From positions 1 through 52,502 of the forward strand of contig JAFGGA010000144.1 of NCBI GenBank assembly GCA_016930835.1: a DNA stretch of 52,502 nt. The letters are read 5' to 3'. The notes below the pieces were generated by a model. That model saw only the letters and a list, made by a program, of their open reading frames with translations, ran no database searches and had not been told where the DNA came from. Source of the DNA: Deltaproteobacteria bacterium. GTDB taxonomy: Bacteria > Desulfobacterota > DSM-4660 > Desulfatiglandales > HGW-15. Position numbers and translations under genes: made by a program. This document shows, piece after piece, positions 41,504 through 51,702 of the stretch. The first letter of the stretch is position 1. Each line of letters opens with the position of its first letter.

Positions 41504-44500
41504 ATGAACAGAACAAGGCCCATTCCCAGAGTTATCTTTATGATCCTTTCTTGGGTTATCCTTCACCTCGCTGTTTTCATGGTCTCTCCTGGAGAAGCCC
41601 TTGCAGATGCATCGCCGCTCGATGTGACCATGACCTCGACACCAGCAGGTCCGGTCGGTCCGGACACAATCGTCATATTTACGGCCAGTGCCACCGGGGG
41701 CACCGGATCCTATGAATACCGATTTCTTCTTAAAGGGCCCTCTACCAATAACACCTTAGAGATTGTTCAGGATTACTCTACATTCAGCACCTGGACATGG
41801 ATAACGCGGGACACTGATTTTTGCCAGAATATGATCAAGGTTTATGCCCGGGACACGGATCTTTCTTCCACAACATCCACTTATATTTACTTCACGGTCA
41901 GGCCGACTCCTGCAGCCGAAGTCATCCTGACGACCGATCCTGAGAACAGCGTAGAACCGGGCAGTACCGTCATTTTCACCGCAGCCGCTCAGGGCGGAAC
42001 CGGCGAGTATGAGTACAAGTTCATGCACTACGGGCCTGCCGCGGGAGGAGAGTGGGAGATCGTGCAGGACTATTCCACCCTGGATACCTGGACCTGGACA
42101 ACCGGAACCAACGATCTTTGCGATAACAAGATCAAGGTCTATGCGCGAAGCATAGGCTCATGCGACGGCTTTGATGCCTATGCAGGCATTTATAATTACA
42201 AGGTTACACCGGCGCCGACCGAGGGAGTCACTCTCACCGCCTCGCCTGAAAACAGCGTGGGGCCGGGTAATACCGTTGTGTTCGCGGCCGAAGCCCATGG
42301 CGGAAGCGGCGAGTATGAGCACAAGTTCATGCATTACGGGCCTGCCACGGGAGGAGAGTGGGAGATCGTGCAGGATTATTCCACCCTGGATACCTGGACG
42401 TGGACAACGGAGAGCGATGATCTTTGTGATAATCAAATCAGGGTTTACGTGAGGAGTATGGGCTCTTGTGAAAGCCTGGAGGCCGTGGCCAGTATTTACG
42501 GCTACAAGGTTACGCCGGCTCCGGCCGGGGAAGTTACACTCACCGTTACGCCTGAAAACAGCGTCGAGCCAGGTGGTACCGTTATGTTCCGGGGCACGGC
42601 CCAAGGCGGGAGCGGCGTATATGAATATAAGTTTCTGCAATATGGGCCTGCCACTAATGGAGAATGGGAGACCGTCCAGGACTACTCCACCCTGGACATC
42701 TGGACGTGGACAACCGGAACCGACGATCTTTGTGATAACAAGATCAAGGTCTATGCGCGGAGTCTGGGCTCATGTGAAAGTTATGAAGCCCATGCCGCCA
42801 TCTACGGGTATCATGTTACACCGGCCCCTGTAACGGCGGTTACGCTGGATGCAAGCCTTACCAGTCCCATGGCTTCCGGAACCAACGTCGCGGTTGCTGC
42901 CTCGGCGGTTGGAGGGACCGGGCAATATGAATATCAATTTTTTCACCAAAGCCCTGCAACCGGTGAATATCAGCTTGTTCAAGATTATTCATCTTTAAGC
43001 ATATGGGCGTGGGATGTACAAGCAGATGATGAAGGCATGAATGCCATCAAAGTATATTCAAGGAGTCAAGGGTCATGCGCCGTGTATGAAGCCAAGGTAT
43101 ATGCGTTTTATGAGGTGACCACGGGCACATCAAATCATCCACCTGATGCAATATATGATGAAGTGACAACCTTTGAGGATACTCCAGTCGAAAACTATGA
43201 TGTTCTCTTGAATGATCTAGATCCGGACCTGGATATCGTAACCGTATTTGATTATACCCAACCGAATAATGGATTGGTTATCTTTTTGCCGAATGGAACA
43301 TTCGTTTATACTCCCTATCCGGACTTTAACGGACCGGATATGTTCACCTATACCATAACCGATGGAAGCGGCGGATATGACAGTGCAGTGGTCAGCATCA
43401 CCGTGATGGCTATAAATGATCCTCCCGCAGTGGCGGATGATTCCGCAACAGCCATTATGGATACATCCATCATCATTCATTTTTCTGATTTGCTCATGAA
43501 TGACACGGATATTGATCATGATTTATTGATTATCTCGAACCTTACCCAACCCGCCAATGGCACAGTCACGAATAATGGAGACAACACACTTACATACACA
43601 CCAAACACCGGGTTCTTTGGTGATGATTGCTTTACCTATACAGCAGATGACGGAAATAGCGGTCAGGCCACAGCCAATGTTACAGTGACCGTTTTTCATC
43701 CGCCCACAGTCACGATGACAGCTAACCCAGGAACAATCAATATTGGAGAGTCAACCACATTATCCTGGGATTCGTCCTTTGCGGATACGGTGACCATTGA
43801 TCAGGGGATCGGGAATGTCGTCCTAAGTGGCACCACCACGATCTCAATTACGGAAACCACTACCTACACCATCACAGCGATAGGCCCCGGTGGCATTGCC
43901 TTTGCCGGCACCTTGGTTACGGTTATTACCAGCATGCCACCTTGCATTACCATCATAGAACCGGATGGAATCGAGGATTCAACGGATTGCACCTATACTA
44001 TTGAATGGTCGGATGAAGATCCGGATGATAATGCAACCATCTCGCTTTACTATGACACCGACGACAGCGGTGCGGACGGAATCTTGATCGTGAGTGGATT
44101 GAGCGAAGATCCTGACGGACCTGACGATCAGTACCAATGGGATACGACCCTAATCCCGGAAGATAATTACCATGTATATGCGATCATTGATGATGGCACA
44201 AGTGATCCGGTCGTGGATTATAGCGATGGCCTGATAACCATCAACCATGTCATTCTCGATGAACAAAAAGTCTCGGCCAGCGATGCCAAGGAATGGGCCA
44301 ATTACGGCGCCGCGGTATCCATCAGCGGTGATTACGCTGCTGTGGGTGCTCCAAGGGATTATGGGCTCAATAATCAAATTGGGGCCGCATATATCCTTAA
44401 ACGCCATTGCCATACCTGGGTTGAGCAGGCCAAACTCCTTCCGAATGAGATAACGGATTACGCCGCGTTTGGGGCATCCGTCGCTATGGATGGCATTTAT

Positions 44501-47500
44501 GCCATTGTCGGTGCCCCTGGTGATGGAAGTGGAAATCAAACCGGTAGCGCCTTTGTCTTCAAAAAGGAGGATGATACATGGGTCGAACATTTCAAGCTAA
44601 CCGCCGGCGATGAACCGGAAAACGCCGGATTCGGCTTCATTGTTTCCATTAGCGGTGATTACGCGGTTGTAGGGGCACCATGGGATTCTCATGGATATTA
44701 TTGGGGTTCAGCCTATGTCTTCAAACGGGAAGGGGATATTTGGACCGAGCAGGCCAAACTTATTCCCGGTGAAATCAATGAGGAATATTTTTTCGGCTGG
44801 TCCGTCTCCATCCATGATGATCATGTCATCGTAGGTGCACTGGGCAATGAACAATATTGGGGGCAAGCCGGTCAATCCGGTTCTGCCTATATTTATAAAC
44901 GCGAGGGAGATGATTGGATTGAACAGACCATGCTATCCGCCCCAACCGCTGCATTCATGTATCGCTTTGGATATTCCGTCGCTATTCATGATAATTATGC
45001 TGTTGTGGGTTCCCTTGGACAAGCATATGAGGTGGCCTTTCCAGGATCTGCTTTTGTTTATAAACAAGAGGGAGAGACTTGGTCTTTGTTTTCGAAAACC
45101 TCAGTGCTTCCAGATGATCAGATCTACAATAATGAAGAAATTTTTGGATTATTAAATTTTGGAATATCGGTTTCGATCAATGATCATCATTTCATTGTAG
45201 GATCAAATGGCATATCAGGCCATCAGAGTCTGACAGCTTATGTGTATGAGCTCGAAGAACAAGGCGTGCTTTATCGCGCTATGCTTTCATCGGATGGTGC
45301 CAGTGAAAACCAGCACGGCTTTTCAGTCGGCCTGAGCAGTGATTTTGCCATTGTAGGTGCCCCATCCGATAACGAAGCAGAAGATCAAGCCGGAGCGGTA
45401 TATATCTATACCCTTGATCCTTACATGCTAAAGCCATCCATGGATATGATCGAACCCGCCGGAATGGATGATGCTGATGGTTGCGGCTTTACCATCCGAT
45501 GGATAGATGCGGATCCGGATGATAATGCAACCATCTCGCTTTATTATGACACGGATGATTCAGGTGAAGATGGGACATTAATCGTAAACGGTCTTCCCGA
45601 AGACCCGGATGGTTCCGGCAATGAATATATATGGGATACTGCCGGTATGGCGGAAGGGAGGTACTATATTTATGCGGTCATAGATGACGGCGATAATGCT
45701 CCGGTTGCAGCATACAGCAAAGGCATTGTATACATCCATAGTCTGAACAGTATTCATAAAATCACGGCCGGAGATGCAACCGAAAGTGCCCGTTTTGGTG
45801 AGTCGGTTGCCATAAGCGGAGATGAGGCCATTGTGGGGGCCCAGTTGGATGCTCACGCCGGGTATGGAACCGGTGCGGCATATATACTCGTCCGTAATGG
45901 CGATGTTTGGGTTGAGAAGGTAAAGCTCACGGCCGGTGATGCCGCCGAAACCAATTATTTTGGCTGTTCCGTCTCCATGGATGATGATTATGCTATTATC
46001 GGTGCTGAAGGTGACGATGATAAGGGGGATTTTTCCGGTTCAGCCTATATCTTTAAGCGTGAAAATGATATTTGGACCGAGCAGGCCAAACTCACAGCCG
46101 GTGATGGGGCAGATTCCGACTATTTCGGTTACTCCGTATCCATAAAGGGGGATTATGCTGTCGTGGGCGCCTATGGTGATGATGACGATGGAGACCGTTC
46201 CGGCTCGGCCTATATATTTAAACGCGAAAATGATAACTGGATCGAGCAGGCCAAACTCACGGCCGGTGATGCCGCGCAACGGGATTTTTTTGGATATTCC
46301 GTGGCCATGGACGGTGATTATGTTATCGTCGGGGCATATGGTAATGACGACAATGGCAATGATTCCGGATCTGCTTATATCTTTAAGCGTGAAAATGATA
46401 CCTGGAATGAGCAAACCAAGCTCATCGCAAGCGATGCCGAGTTAGCCGACTATTTTGGTGAGTCCGTCGCCATAAGCGGCGATCATGTCATAGTGGGCGC
46501 AATGAATAATGACAATAGGGGTGCGGCCTATATCTTTAAAAATACCGGTGATGAATGGGTTGAGGAAACAAAGCTCACACCCGATGAACCGGTGGAATAT
46601 TCTAATTTTGGGCAGTCCGTATCCATCAGCAGCAATTATATTGCAGTAGGATCTAAATATGGGGGCGCAGGACCCTCGGTTTATGTTTTTAAACGAGATG
46701 GGGCCTCTTGGATTGAGCGCATTCATCTAAATGGCATCCCCGCACCGGAATTCAGCTCCACCAATTATGGATCAGCCTTAGGTGTTGAGGGCTATGACGT
46801 AATAGTGGGTGCTTCCAGTGAAGATGGTGATGCCTCCGAGTCCGGATCAGTCTATATCTATTCCATCGCGCCAGGGTACATCAAGGCCGAACAAGAAATC
46901 CTTTCAATCGGAGAATCCACCACCCTTTCATGGAGCTTTCCCAATGCCCTGTCCGTTATCATCGATAACGGTATAGGTGTAGTAGCGGCGGAAGGTTCAA
47001 TGAGTGTGACACTGAATGAGACGACGACATTCACAGCCACAATAGAAACTTGTTATGGAACAACCACATCCAGCATCACCGTGGCTATCGCCGAACCGAC
47101 GATCATCTTCACTGCCGAACCGATACTCCTCTCATTGGGAGGCTCATCAACCTTAACATGGTCAACCACGGATGCGACCTCCTGCACGATCAATCCGGAT
47201 ATCGGCAGTGTCAATCCAAGCGGCTCTATCACTGTGTCACCTACTGCGCCTACAACCTATACCCTCACGGCTACTGGTCCGGGTGGAAACGCTGAATCAA
47301 AGGTTACGGTCAGTTTTAACAGTCCGACAGCAAGCCTGAGCGCTGATCCAACAATCCTTCAATTGGGAGAATCAACCACTTTAGCGTGGTCCACCACCAA
47401 TGCTGTTTCTTGTTCAATTGAACCGGATATTGACGATGTGGAATTAAGCGGATCGATCACGGTTTCGCCAACTGAGCCGACGACCTATGTTATTACAGCT

Positions 47501-48847
47501 ATTGGACCAGGCGGAACAGATATGTCTTCAGTAGCCATCAGTTTTGTCGCCCCCACGGTCAACCTCAGTGCAAGCCCTGAGATTATTCAGGTGGGAGAAT
47601 CCTCCACATTAACCTGGTCTTCCACCCAAGCTGTTTCTTGTGAAATCCAACCGGATATCGGCAGCGTGAATGTAATTGGATCTATTTTAGTTTCACCCAC
47701 CGAGTCCACCACTTATACTATAATAGCCACCGGTCCTGGGGGAACGGCCACGGATAATATGACTATTACGGCAGGATATCTGCCGACTGTCAGCATCAGC
47801 GCTAATCCAGAGATTATCCAAGTGGGAGAAGCATCCATCTTAACATGGTCATCAATCGATGCGACTTCATGTTCTATTGAACCCGGTATCGGGAGTGTGG
47901 GATTAAACGGCTCCATCACGGTTTCACCAACTGAGCCGACGACCTATGTTATTACGGCCGAAAATATATTTGGGACAGCCACTACCGATGCGACAGTTAA
48001 TATCATCACATTTGGTATTTCCATTACAACCCCATCTAGTGGAGATGTGATTGATCGGCCTGATATTAGTGTCACAGGTAATGTGATTCATATCGCGGGT
48101 AATGAGATTGGTGTGAATGTCAATGGGGTAGTGGCCGCAATAGAAGGCAACCAATTTACCGCAAACCATGTCCCAATGACTGATGGTGATAATGTCATTA
48201 CTGCGACGATGGTGGATAGCGAAGGGAATATGGCAGAGTCATCAATTACCATTTTTGCGGACCTGAGTGGAGATTATATCAGGATTATATCGGATATGGA
48301 AGCGGGTATCTCACCATTGGAGACGACCTTAAGAGTCGAAGGATCATTTCCCTTTCAAGATCCTTATATTACCTATATCGGCCCTGGAGATGTGGAATTC
48401 CTTGCGAGTCCAAATGAAAATGAATACAATGTCAGGATGACTGCATTGGGGATTTACTGCTTTACAGCCGAGGTTTACTATGAGGGCGTGATGTATGAGG
48501 ATTCGATTACAGTTCAGGTTATAGATCAGGCTATTATAGATGCTCTGTTACATGCCGTATGGACCGGGATGAAAACTGCATTAATTAATGGTGATATCGA
48601 TGGGGCATTAGGTTATCATCATCCGATAGGGCGAGATAAATATCAGACTATTTATGAATTTTTGGGCGATACTCTTTCAATTGAAGCACAACAAATGCAA
48701 AACATTGAAATCATCTTTATTGAGGGTGATCGGGCAAAATACAGAATCAGGAGAAATCATATTATTGATGGAGAAACAATAACCATCACATATTATATTT
48801 ATTACAGCAAAGACAAAGATGGATTATGGAAGATAGAACGATATTAA
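41504..48847 (+). CDS. Giant secreted modular protein with Ig-like repeats and two FG-GAP propellers
   Basis: 2447 residues, exported: signal peptide MNRTRPIPRVIFMILSWVIL with cleavage near GEALA-DAS. Modules in order (nucleotide positions): five Ig/PKD-like repeats of ~102 residues (41624-43130; GGxGxYEYKF and YSTLDTWTW motifs); two cadherin-like repeats with NDPP linkers and YTITDGSG (43130-43690); one GESTTLSW Ig-like module (43700-43925); a SLYYDTDDSG module (43930-44255) and a seven-bladed FG-GAP-like propeller (44262-45415; FGxSVxxxxDYAIVGA); a second copy of both (45425-46866); five ~76-residue Ig-like modules (46900-48000); a further Ig-like module; and an NTF2/DUF4878-like C-terminus (48530-48844). 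No LPXTG, PEP-CTERM or autotransporter end is seen. Surface binding or adhesion is likely, but the ligand is unknown. Cysteines pair within several modules, consistent with an oxidising compartment. Confidence 0.9.
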   Translation: MNRTRPIPRVIFMILSWVILHLAVFMVSPGEALADASPLDVTMTSTPAGPVGPDTIVIFTASATGGTGSYEYRFLLKGPSTNNTLEIVQDYSTFSTWTWITRDTDFCQNMIKVYARDTDLSSTTSTYIYFTVRPTPAAEVILTTDPENSVEPGSTVIFTAAAQGGTGEYEYKFMHYGPAAGGEWEIVQDYSTLDTWTWTTGTNDLCDNKIKVYARSIGSCDGFDAYAGIYNYKVTPAPTEGVTLTASPENSVGPGNTVVFAAEAHGGSGEYEHKFMHYGPATGGEWEIVQDYSTLDTWTWTTESDDLCDNQIRVYVRSMGSCESLEAVASIYGYKVTPAPAGEVTLTVTPENSVEPGGTVMFRGTAQGGSGVYEYKFLQYGPATNGEWETVQDYSTLDIWTWTTGTDDLCDNKIKVYARSLGSCESYEAHAAIYGYHVTPAPVTAVTLDASLTSPMASGTNVAVAASAVGGTGQYEYQFFHQSPATGEYQLVQDYSSLSIWAWDVQADDEGMNAIKVYSRSQGSCAVYEAKVYAFYEVTTGTSNHPPDAIYDEVTTFEDTPVENYDVLLNDLDPDLDIVTVFDYTQPNNGLVIFLPNGTFVYTPYPDFNGPDMFTYTITDGSGGYDSAVVSITVMAINDPPAVADDSATAIMDTSIIIHFSDLLMNDTDIDHDLLIISNLTQPANGTVTNNGDNTLTYTPNTGFFGDDCFTYTADDGNSGQATANVTVTVFHPPTVTMTANPGTINIGESTTLSWDSSFADTVTIDQGIGNVVLSGTTTISITETTTYTITAIGPGGIAFAGTLVTVITSMPPCITIIEPDGIEDSTDCTYTIEWSDEDPDDNATISLYYDTDDSGADGILIVSGLSEDPDGPDDQYQWDTTLIPEDNYHVYAIIDDGTSDPVVDYSDGLITINHVILDEQKVSASDAKEWANYGAAVSISGDYAAVGAPRDYGLNNQIGAAYILKRHCHTWVEQAKLLPNEITDYAAFGASVAMDGIYAIVGAPGDGSGNQTGSAFVFKKEDDTWVEHFKLTAGDEPENAGFGFIVSISGDYAVVGAPWDSHGYYWGSAYVFKREGDIWTEQAKLIPGEINEEYFFGWSVSIHDDHVIVGALGNEQYWGQAGQSGSAYIYKREGDDWIEQTMLSAPTAAFMYRFGYSVAIHDNYAVVGSLGQAYEVAFPGSAFVYKQEGETWSLFSKTSVLPDDQIYNNEEIFGLLNFGISVSINDHHFIVGSNGISGHQSLTAYVYELEEQGVLYRAMLSSDGASENQHGFSVGLSSDFAIVGAPSDNEAEDQAGAVYIYTLDPYMLKPSMDMIEPAGMDDADGCGFTIRWIDADPDDNATISLYYDTDDSGEDGTLIVNGLPEDPDGSGNEYIWDTAGMAEGRYYIYAVIDDGDNAPVAAYSKGIVYIHSLNSIHKITAGDATESARFGESVAISGDEAIVGAQLDAHAGYGTGAAYILVRNGDVWVEKVKLTAGDAAETNYFGCSVSMDDDYAIIGAEGDDDKGDFSGSAYIFKRENDIWTEQAKLTAGDGADSDYFGYSVSIKGDYAVVGAYGDDDDGDRSGSAYIFKRENDNWIEQAKLTAGDAAQRDFFGYSVAMDGDYVIVGAYGNDDNGNDSGSAYIFKRENDTWNEQTKLIASDAELADYFGESVAISGDHVIVGAMNNDNRGAAYIFKNTGDEWVEETKLTPDEPVEYSNFGQSVSISSNYIAVGSKYGGAGPSVYVFKRDGASWIERIHLNGIPAPEFSSTNYGSALGVEGYDVIVGASSEDGDASESGSVYIYSIAPGYIKAEQEILSIGESTTLSWSFPNALSVIIDNGIGVVAAEGSMSVTLNETTTFTATIETCYGTTTSSITVAIAEPTIIFTAEPILLSLGGSSTLTWSTTDATSCTINPDIGSVNPSGSITVSPTAPTTYTLTATGPGGNAESKVTVSFNSPTASLSADPTILQLGESTTLAWSTTNAVSCSIEPDIDDVELSGSITVSPTEPTTYVITAIGPGGTDMSSVAISFVAPTVNLSASPEIIQVGESSTLTWSSTQAVSCEIQPDIGSVNVIGSILVSPTESTTYTIIATGPGGTATDNMTITAGYLPTVSISANPEIIQVGEASILTWSSIDATSCSIEPGIGSVGLNGSITVSPTEPTTYVITAENIFGTATTDATVNIITFGISITTPSSGDVIDRPDISVTGNVIHIAGNEIGVNVNGVVAAIEGNQFTANHVPMTDGDNVITATMVDSEGNMAESSITIFADLSGDYIRIISDMEAGISPLETTLRVEGSFPFQDPYITYIGPGDVEFLASPNENEYNVRMTALGIYCFTAEVYYEGVMYEDSITVQVIDQAIIDALLHAVWTGMKTALINGDIDGALGYHHPIGRDKYQTIYEFLGDTLSIEAQQMQNIEIIFIEGDRAKYRIRRNHIIDGETITITYYIYYSKDKDGLWKIERY
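41624..43130 (+). repeat. Five tandem ~306-bp coding repeats
   Basis: Unit starts at 41624, 41921, 42227, 42533 and 42839; the spacing is 297 then exactly 306 bp three times. Units 2 and 3 share long near-identical DNA (for example 42031-42110 against 42337-42416), a sign of recent duplication or gene conversion. Unit 5 is most diverged. Confidence 0.85.
43969..46866 (+). repeat. Duplicated module pair (YYDTDDSG module plus FG-GAP propeller)
   Basis: The stretch CCGGATGATAATGCAACC recurs at 44021 and 45515, 1494 bp (498 codons) apart, within otherwise similar modules. Each copy is followed by a full propeller, so the cassette duplicated as one piece. Confidence 0.75.
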
Positions 48848-48868
48848 TTTGAAAAGAGACTGAAATTT

Positions 48869-49468
48869 ATGAAAAGTAAAATATGGAAGAAAGGGTTATT
48901 TGTTTTATTGGGGATACTTCTCCTTTTTGTATTATTCATAATCGGGGATGGTATATTTAGCCCCATTCCTTTCAGACAATTGGATTCCTTCTCTGGAATA
49001 GTAATTGATTCAGATAGTAAAAAGCCTTTAACTGGAGCTGCAGTTTTGGCAATTTATTATCATGAGTCGTATTCGATAGCAGGGGCTAACTTGTGGGCAA
49101 CGGATGGACAGGAAACTCTAACAGATGAGAATGGAAAATTTTACATTCCGAGCAAAAAACGATGGTTCGTTTTATATCGGGGATATACTCAAGGAAAGCT
49201 AATTATTTTTAAACCAGGGTATGGTGTATTTCCAAGCCATAAATTTTCAAAAGCCGTTGGTGTGAATAAAACATGGCCCCCTCCTGAGAAGTCTGTTGTC
49301 TATAAATTGCCAAAATTAAGCACAAAGGAAGAACGAAAAGCTAATATGTATTTTAATGATTTTTATGACCTGCCACATCAAAAGATAATAAATTTTTTAA
49401 ACATACTTAACGAAGAATACAAATACCTGGGAATTAGACCGTATTCAATCAAGGAGCAGGAGAAATAG
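48869..49468 (+). CDS. Membrane-anchored protein with carboxypeptidase-regulatory-like domain
   Basis: 199 residues. One N-terminal hydrophobic helix (about 9-26) after a basic MKSKIWKK, so it is anchored in the inner membrane facing out, or exported. Residues ~40-150 look like a CarboxypepD_reg/TTR-type beta sandwich: SGIVIDSDSKKPLTGAAV, then LTDENGKFYIPSK. The C-terminus is charged and probably helical. It lies 21 bases after the giant gene and two bases before the next, so the three are one operon. Function is unknown; a structural or surface-binding role is likely. No lipobox is seen. Confidence 0.72.
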   Translation: MKSKIWKKGLFVLLGILLLFVLFIIGDGIFSPIPFRQLDSFSGIVIDSDSKKPLTGAAVLAIYYHESYSIAGANLWATDGQETLTDENGKFYIPSKKRWFVLYRGYTQGKLIIFKPGYGVFPSHKFSKAVGVNKTWPPPEKSVVYKLPKLSTKEERKANMYFNDFYDLPHQKIINFLNILNEEYKYLGIRPYSIKEQEK

Positions 49469-49470
49469 AA

Positions 49471-51609
49471 ATGAAAAAGATGGTTATTGTTTTATTATTC
49501 GTCATTTTCACTTTGAGTATGAATATTTCATGGGCCTATGACGGGAAGACTCATTCAAAAATCAATGAAAAGGCTACTAGAGTTTCTCAATTGGATTCTT
49601 TGTTGCTCAAATTGGGCTTTGATCAAGGAATTGATTCATTCGTGAGCGGAAATTCGGGAGAAAGAAGGGTATGGCAATGGATTGGTTATGGTGGTGAAGC
49701 CGAAGACTTTGGCTTGCCACCTTTTAAGAATGACCCTACAAGTACACGGGCTTTTAACCATTTTCATGATCCTCTAGAAGAATGGGATGAAGCTCGATTA
49801 AATAACCCTATAACTACTGCATTGTATATGGCAAGGTACTTGAGATACCCTGTCTCAGCAATACTTTGGGGACTCGATTCGGGGAGGCAAGATTTTTTAA
49901 AGAATTATACGGGTGACTGGTCTTGGGGCAAAGCTAGGGATTATTATTATAAAGCTTTAGCAAAACGAACAGAAGGTGAAAGAAATCAAAACTTAGCCGA
50001 TTGTTTTAGGGCGGTTGGACAGGTGATGCATTTGTTACAAGATATGAGTATCCCGCTTCATACTCGAAACGATGTTCATATTTTTCCATTAAATGACCGG
50101 CCTTTATCATTATGGACTTATGAGACCTATGTTAAGCATAATATTGACGCCCATTTGTATAAATCCGTTATTTTCCCACCATCTGTTTTGCTAACAGACC
50201 CTCAACCCGACCAGAACTATACAGGTATAACGCCTGCAAGCGGCCTATTTGACAGAGATCAATATCATTCCAATAGCGTCCTTCCAGATGTTAATGATGC
50301 AATAGGGCTTTCTGAGTTTTCAAACGCCTTTTTTTTGACGCAAGATACTATGTGGATATATCCAAATCCGGCAATTAATGACACAAACATAAGCGAGATT
50401 GCCTGGACTCATCCGGAATTAATAATGGCAGAGGATGGAACATCTGATAACCGTGTATATATAAGATATAAAGATGGTATAGGTTTAGATATCGAACATT
50501 TAGCCTCAGTCGATTATTTTACTATTAACTATCAAAGTCAAATAACTACAATACTTCACGCAGCGCTTTCTTTGGATGAAGAGTGCTGGAAAGATTATGC
50601 CGATCTACTGATACCCCGTGCAGTGGGTTACTCTGCAGATCTTTTGGATTATTTTTTCCGAGGAAGTATCGAAATCACCATTGCGGATGACGGCTTTTAT
50701 GCCCTTACTGACGATCCAACAGCCGGCTTTACAGGCCTAAAACTCAAGGCTATGAATACCACGGAGGATAATGAAGTGATGGAAGATGGTACCGTGGATC
50801 TTGTTGTCAAATACAGACTGTCATCAGGTGATCCATTTACAAATGCGCATCCACCTACATCTTGGGACTTTTATTATAAGGTTGTTCCTGAACAAAATAA
50901 TATCAGCTCTGTACCCCGAGATACACCCGTTGAGCTTACATTCGATTTGGGCGGTGAAAATGCTATTCCTCTATGGGCGACAGATGTCTATTTATACGTT
51001 GTGTTTAGAGGAAAGCTTGGAAATGAGGAAAATGCAATTGCCGTTGGATTCAAGGATATCAGTGAACCCACACCCATCGATGTGTTTAATAACATGGATA
51101 AGATCTGTTTTAACGGTGTATGGGAGGATGCCGGTGATCCGGATCTTATTGATTATGTGGACAATCCTCTGAATGGCGGGAATAACAATGGGATAGCGGA
51201 TGAGTATGATGTCTATGCGCATAATTTAACAGATATTTATTTCAGGTTTTCACCTATGGACCAACCGGCTTTTTGGCCTTCTGAAACTGATTATCATTAT
51301 ACAGTTGACCGAATCAATGGCGGTGAGTTTAGTCGAAGTTTTTATGTTCTTGCCGATTATGACATGGTCTATACCTTCCGGGCCACACCGGAAGCGCTTG
51401 CCGGTGATCCGTTTGGCCATCCTTATATGTATGGATATGAAGATTATCAAGCCGTTAAAAATCAGATTGAATGGACAGGATCATATTATACCAGATGGGT
51501 GCCTCCATTTTATGATTTTCGGGGTGTGGAGATGTATGGTGGGATATTCATTATCAATGAACCTTACCCGGACCCGGATGATCTTTATGCTTGTCCGTAT
51601 GATTTATGA
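49471..51609 (+). CDS. Secreted protein with zinc-dependent phospholipase C / S1-P1-like N-terminal domain
   Basis: 712 residues with a signal peptide (MKKMVIVLLFVIFTLSMNIS, cleavage near SWA-YDG). The N-terminal ~380 residues are mostly helical, with potential zinc ligands H28 (DGKTHSKIN), H97/H99 (FNHFHDP) and HLLQDMSIPLH with H187, D191 and H197. The H-x3-D-x5-H spacing equals H118/D122/H128 of Bacillus cereus phospholipase C. E218 in WTYETYVKHN may complete the site. The C-terminal ~300 residues are beta-rich, with a calcium-like GNNNGIADEYD stretch, and may be a binding module. Fold and metal site are inferred; activity on phospholipid or nucleic acid cannot be told. AGGAG precedes the ATG at 49471. 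Confidence 0.72.
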   Translation: MKKMVIVLLFVIFTLSMNISWAYDGKTHSKINEKATRVSQLDSLLLKLGFDQGIDSFVSGNSGERRVWQWIGYGGEAEDFGLPPFKNDPTSTRAFNHFHDPLEEWDEARLNNPITTALYMARYLRYPVSAILWGLDSGRQDFLKNYTGDWSWGKARDYYYKALAKRTEGERNQNLADCFRAVGQVMHLLQDMSIPLHTRNDVHIFPLNDRPLSLWTYETYVKHNIDAHLYKSVIFPPSVLLTDPQPDQNYTGITPASGLFDRDQYHSNSVLPDVNDAIGLSEFSNAFFLTQDTMWIYPNPAINDTNISEIAWTHPELIMAEDGTSDNRVYIRYKDGIGLDIEHLASVDYFTINYQSQITTILHAALSLDEECWKDYADLLIPRAVGYSADLLDYFFRGSIEITIADDGFYALTDDPTAGFTGLKLKAMNTTEDNEVMEDGTVDLVVKYRLSSGDPFTNAHPPTSWDFYYKVVPEQNNISSVPRDTPVELTFDLGGENAIPLWATDVYLYVVFRGKLGNEENAIAVGFKDISEPTPIDVFNNMDKICFNGVWEDAGDPDLIDYVDNPLNGGNNNGIADEYDVYAHNLTDIYFRFSPMDQPAFWPSETDYHYTVDRINGGEFSRSFYVLADYDMVYTFRATPEALAGDPFGHPYMYGYEDYQAVKNQIEWTGSYYTRWVPPFYDFRGVEMYGGIFIINEPYPDPDDLYACPYDL

Positions 51610-51702
51610 TTCGAGTAAGGCTGTCAACAAGAAATTCTACTTAATATAGGTGCAATCATCTATTGATGGATATGACAATTATTCAATATTTTAGGAGGAA
51701 AC

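Noticed and set aside
42158-42640. 160-codon antisense frame across the 306-bp repeats
   Set aside because: Its own repeats simply follow the sense repeats; no start signal.
41624-43130. CRISPR array
   Set aside because: The regular 306-bp period is coding, with no short repeat/spacer structure.
48530-48844. Autotransporter or PEP-CTERM sorting end of the giant protein
   Set aside because: The C-terminus is a soluble alpha/beta domain ending in KDGLWKIERY, with no hydrophobic helix, basic tail or outer-membrane beta signature.
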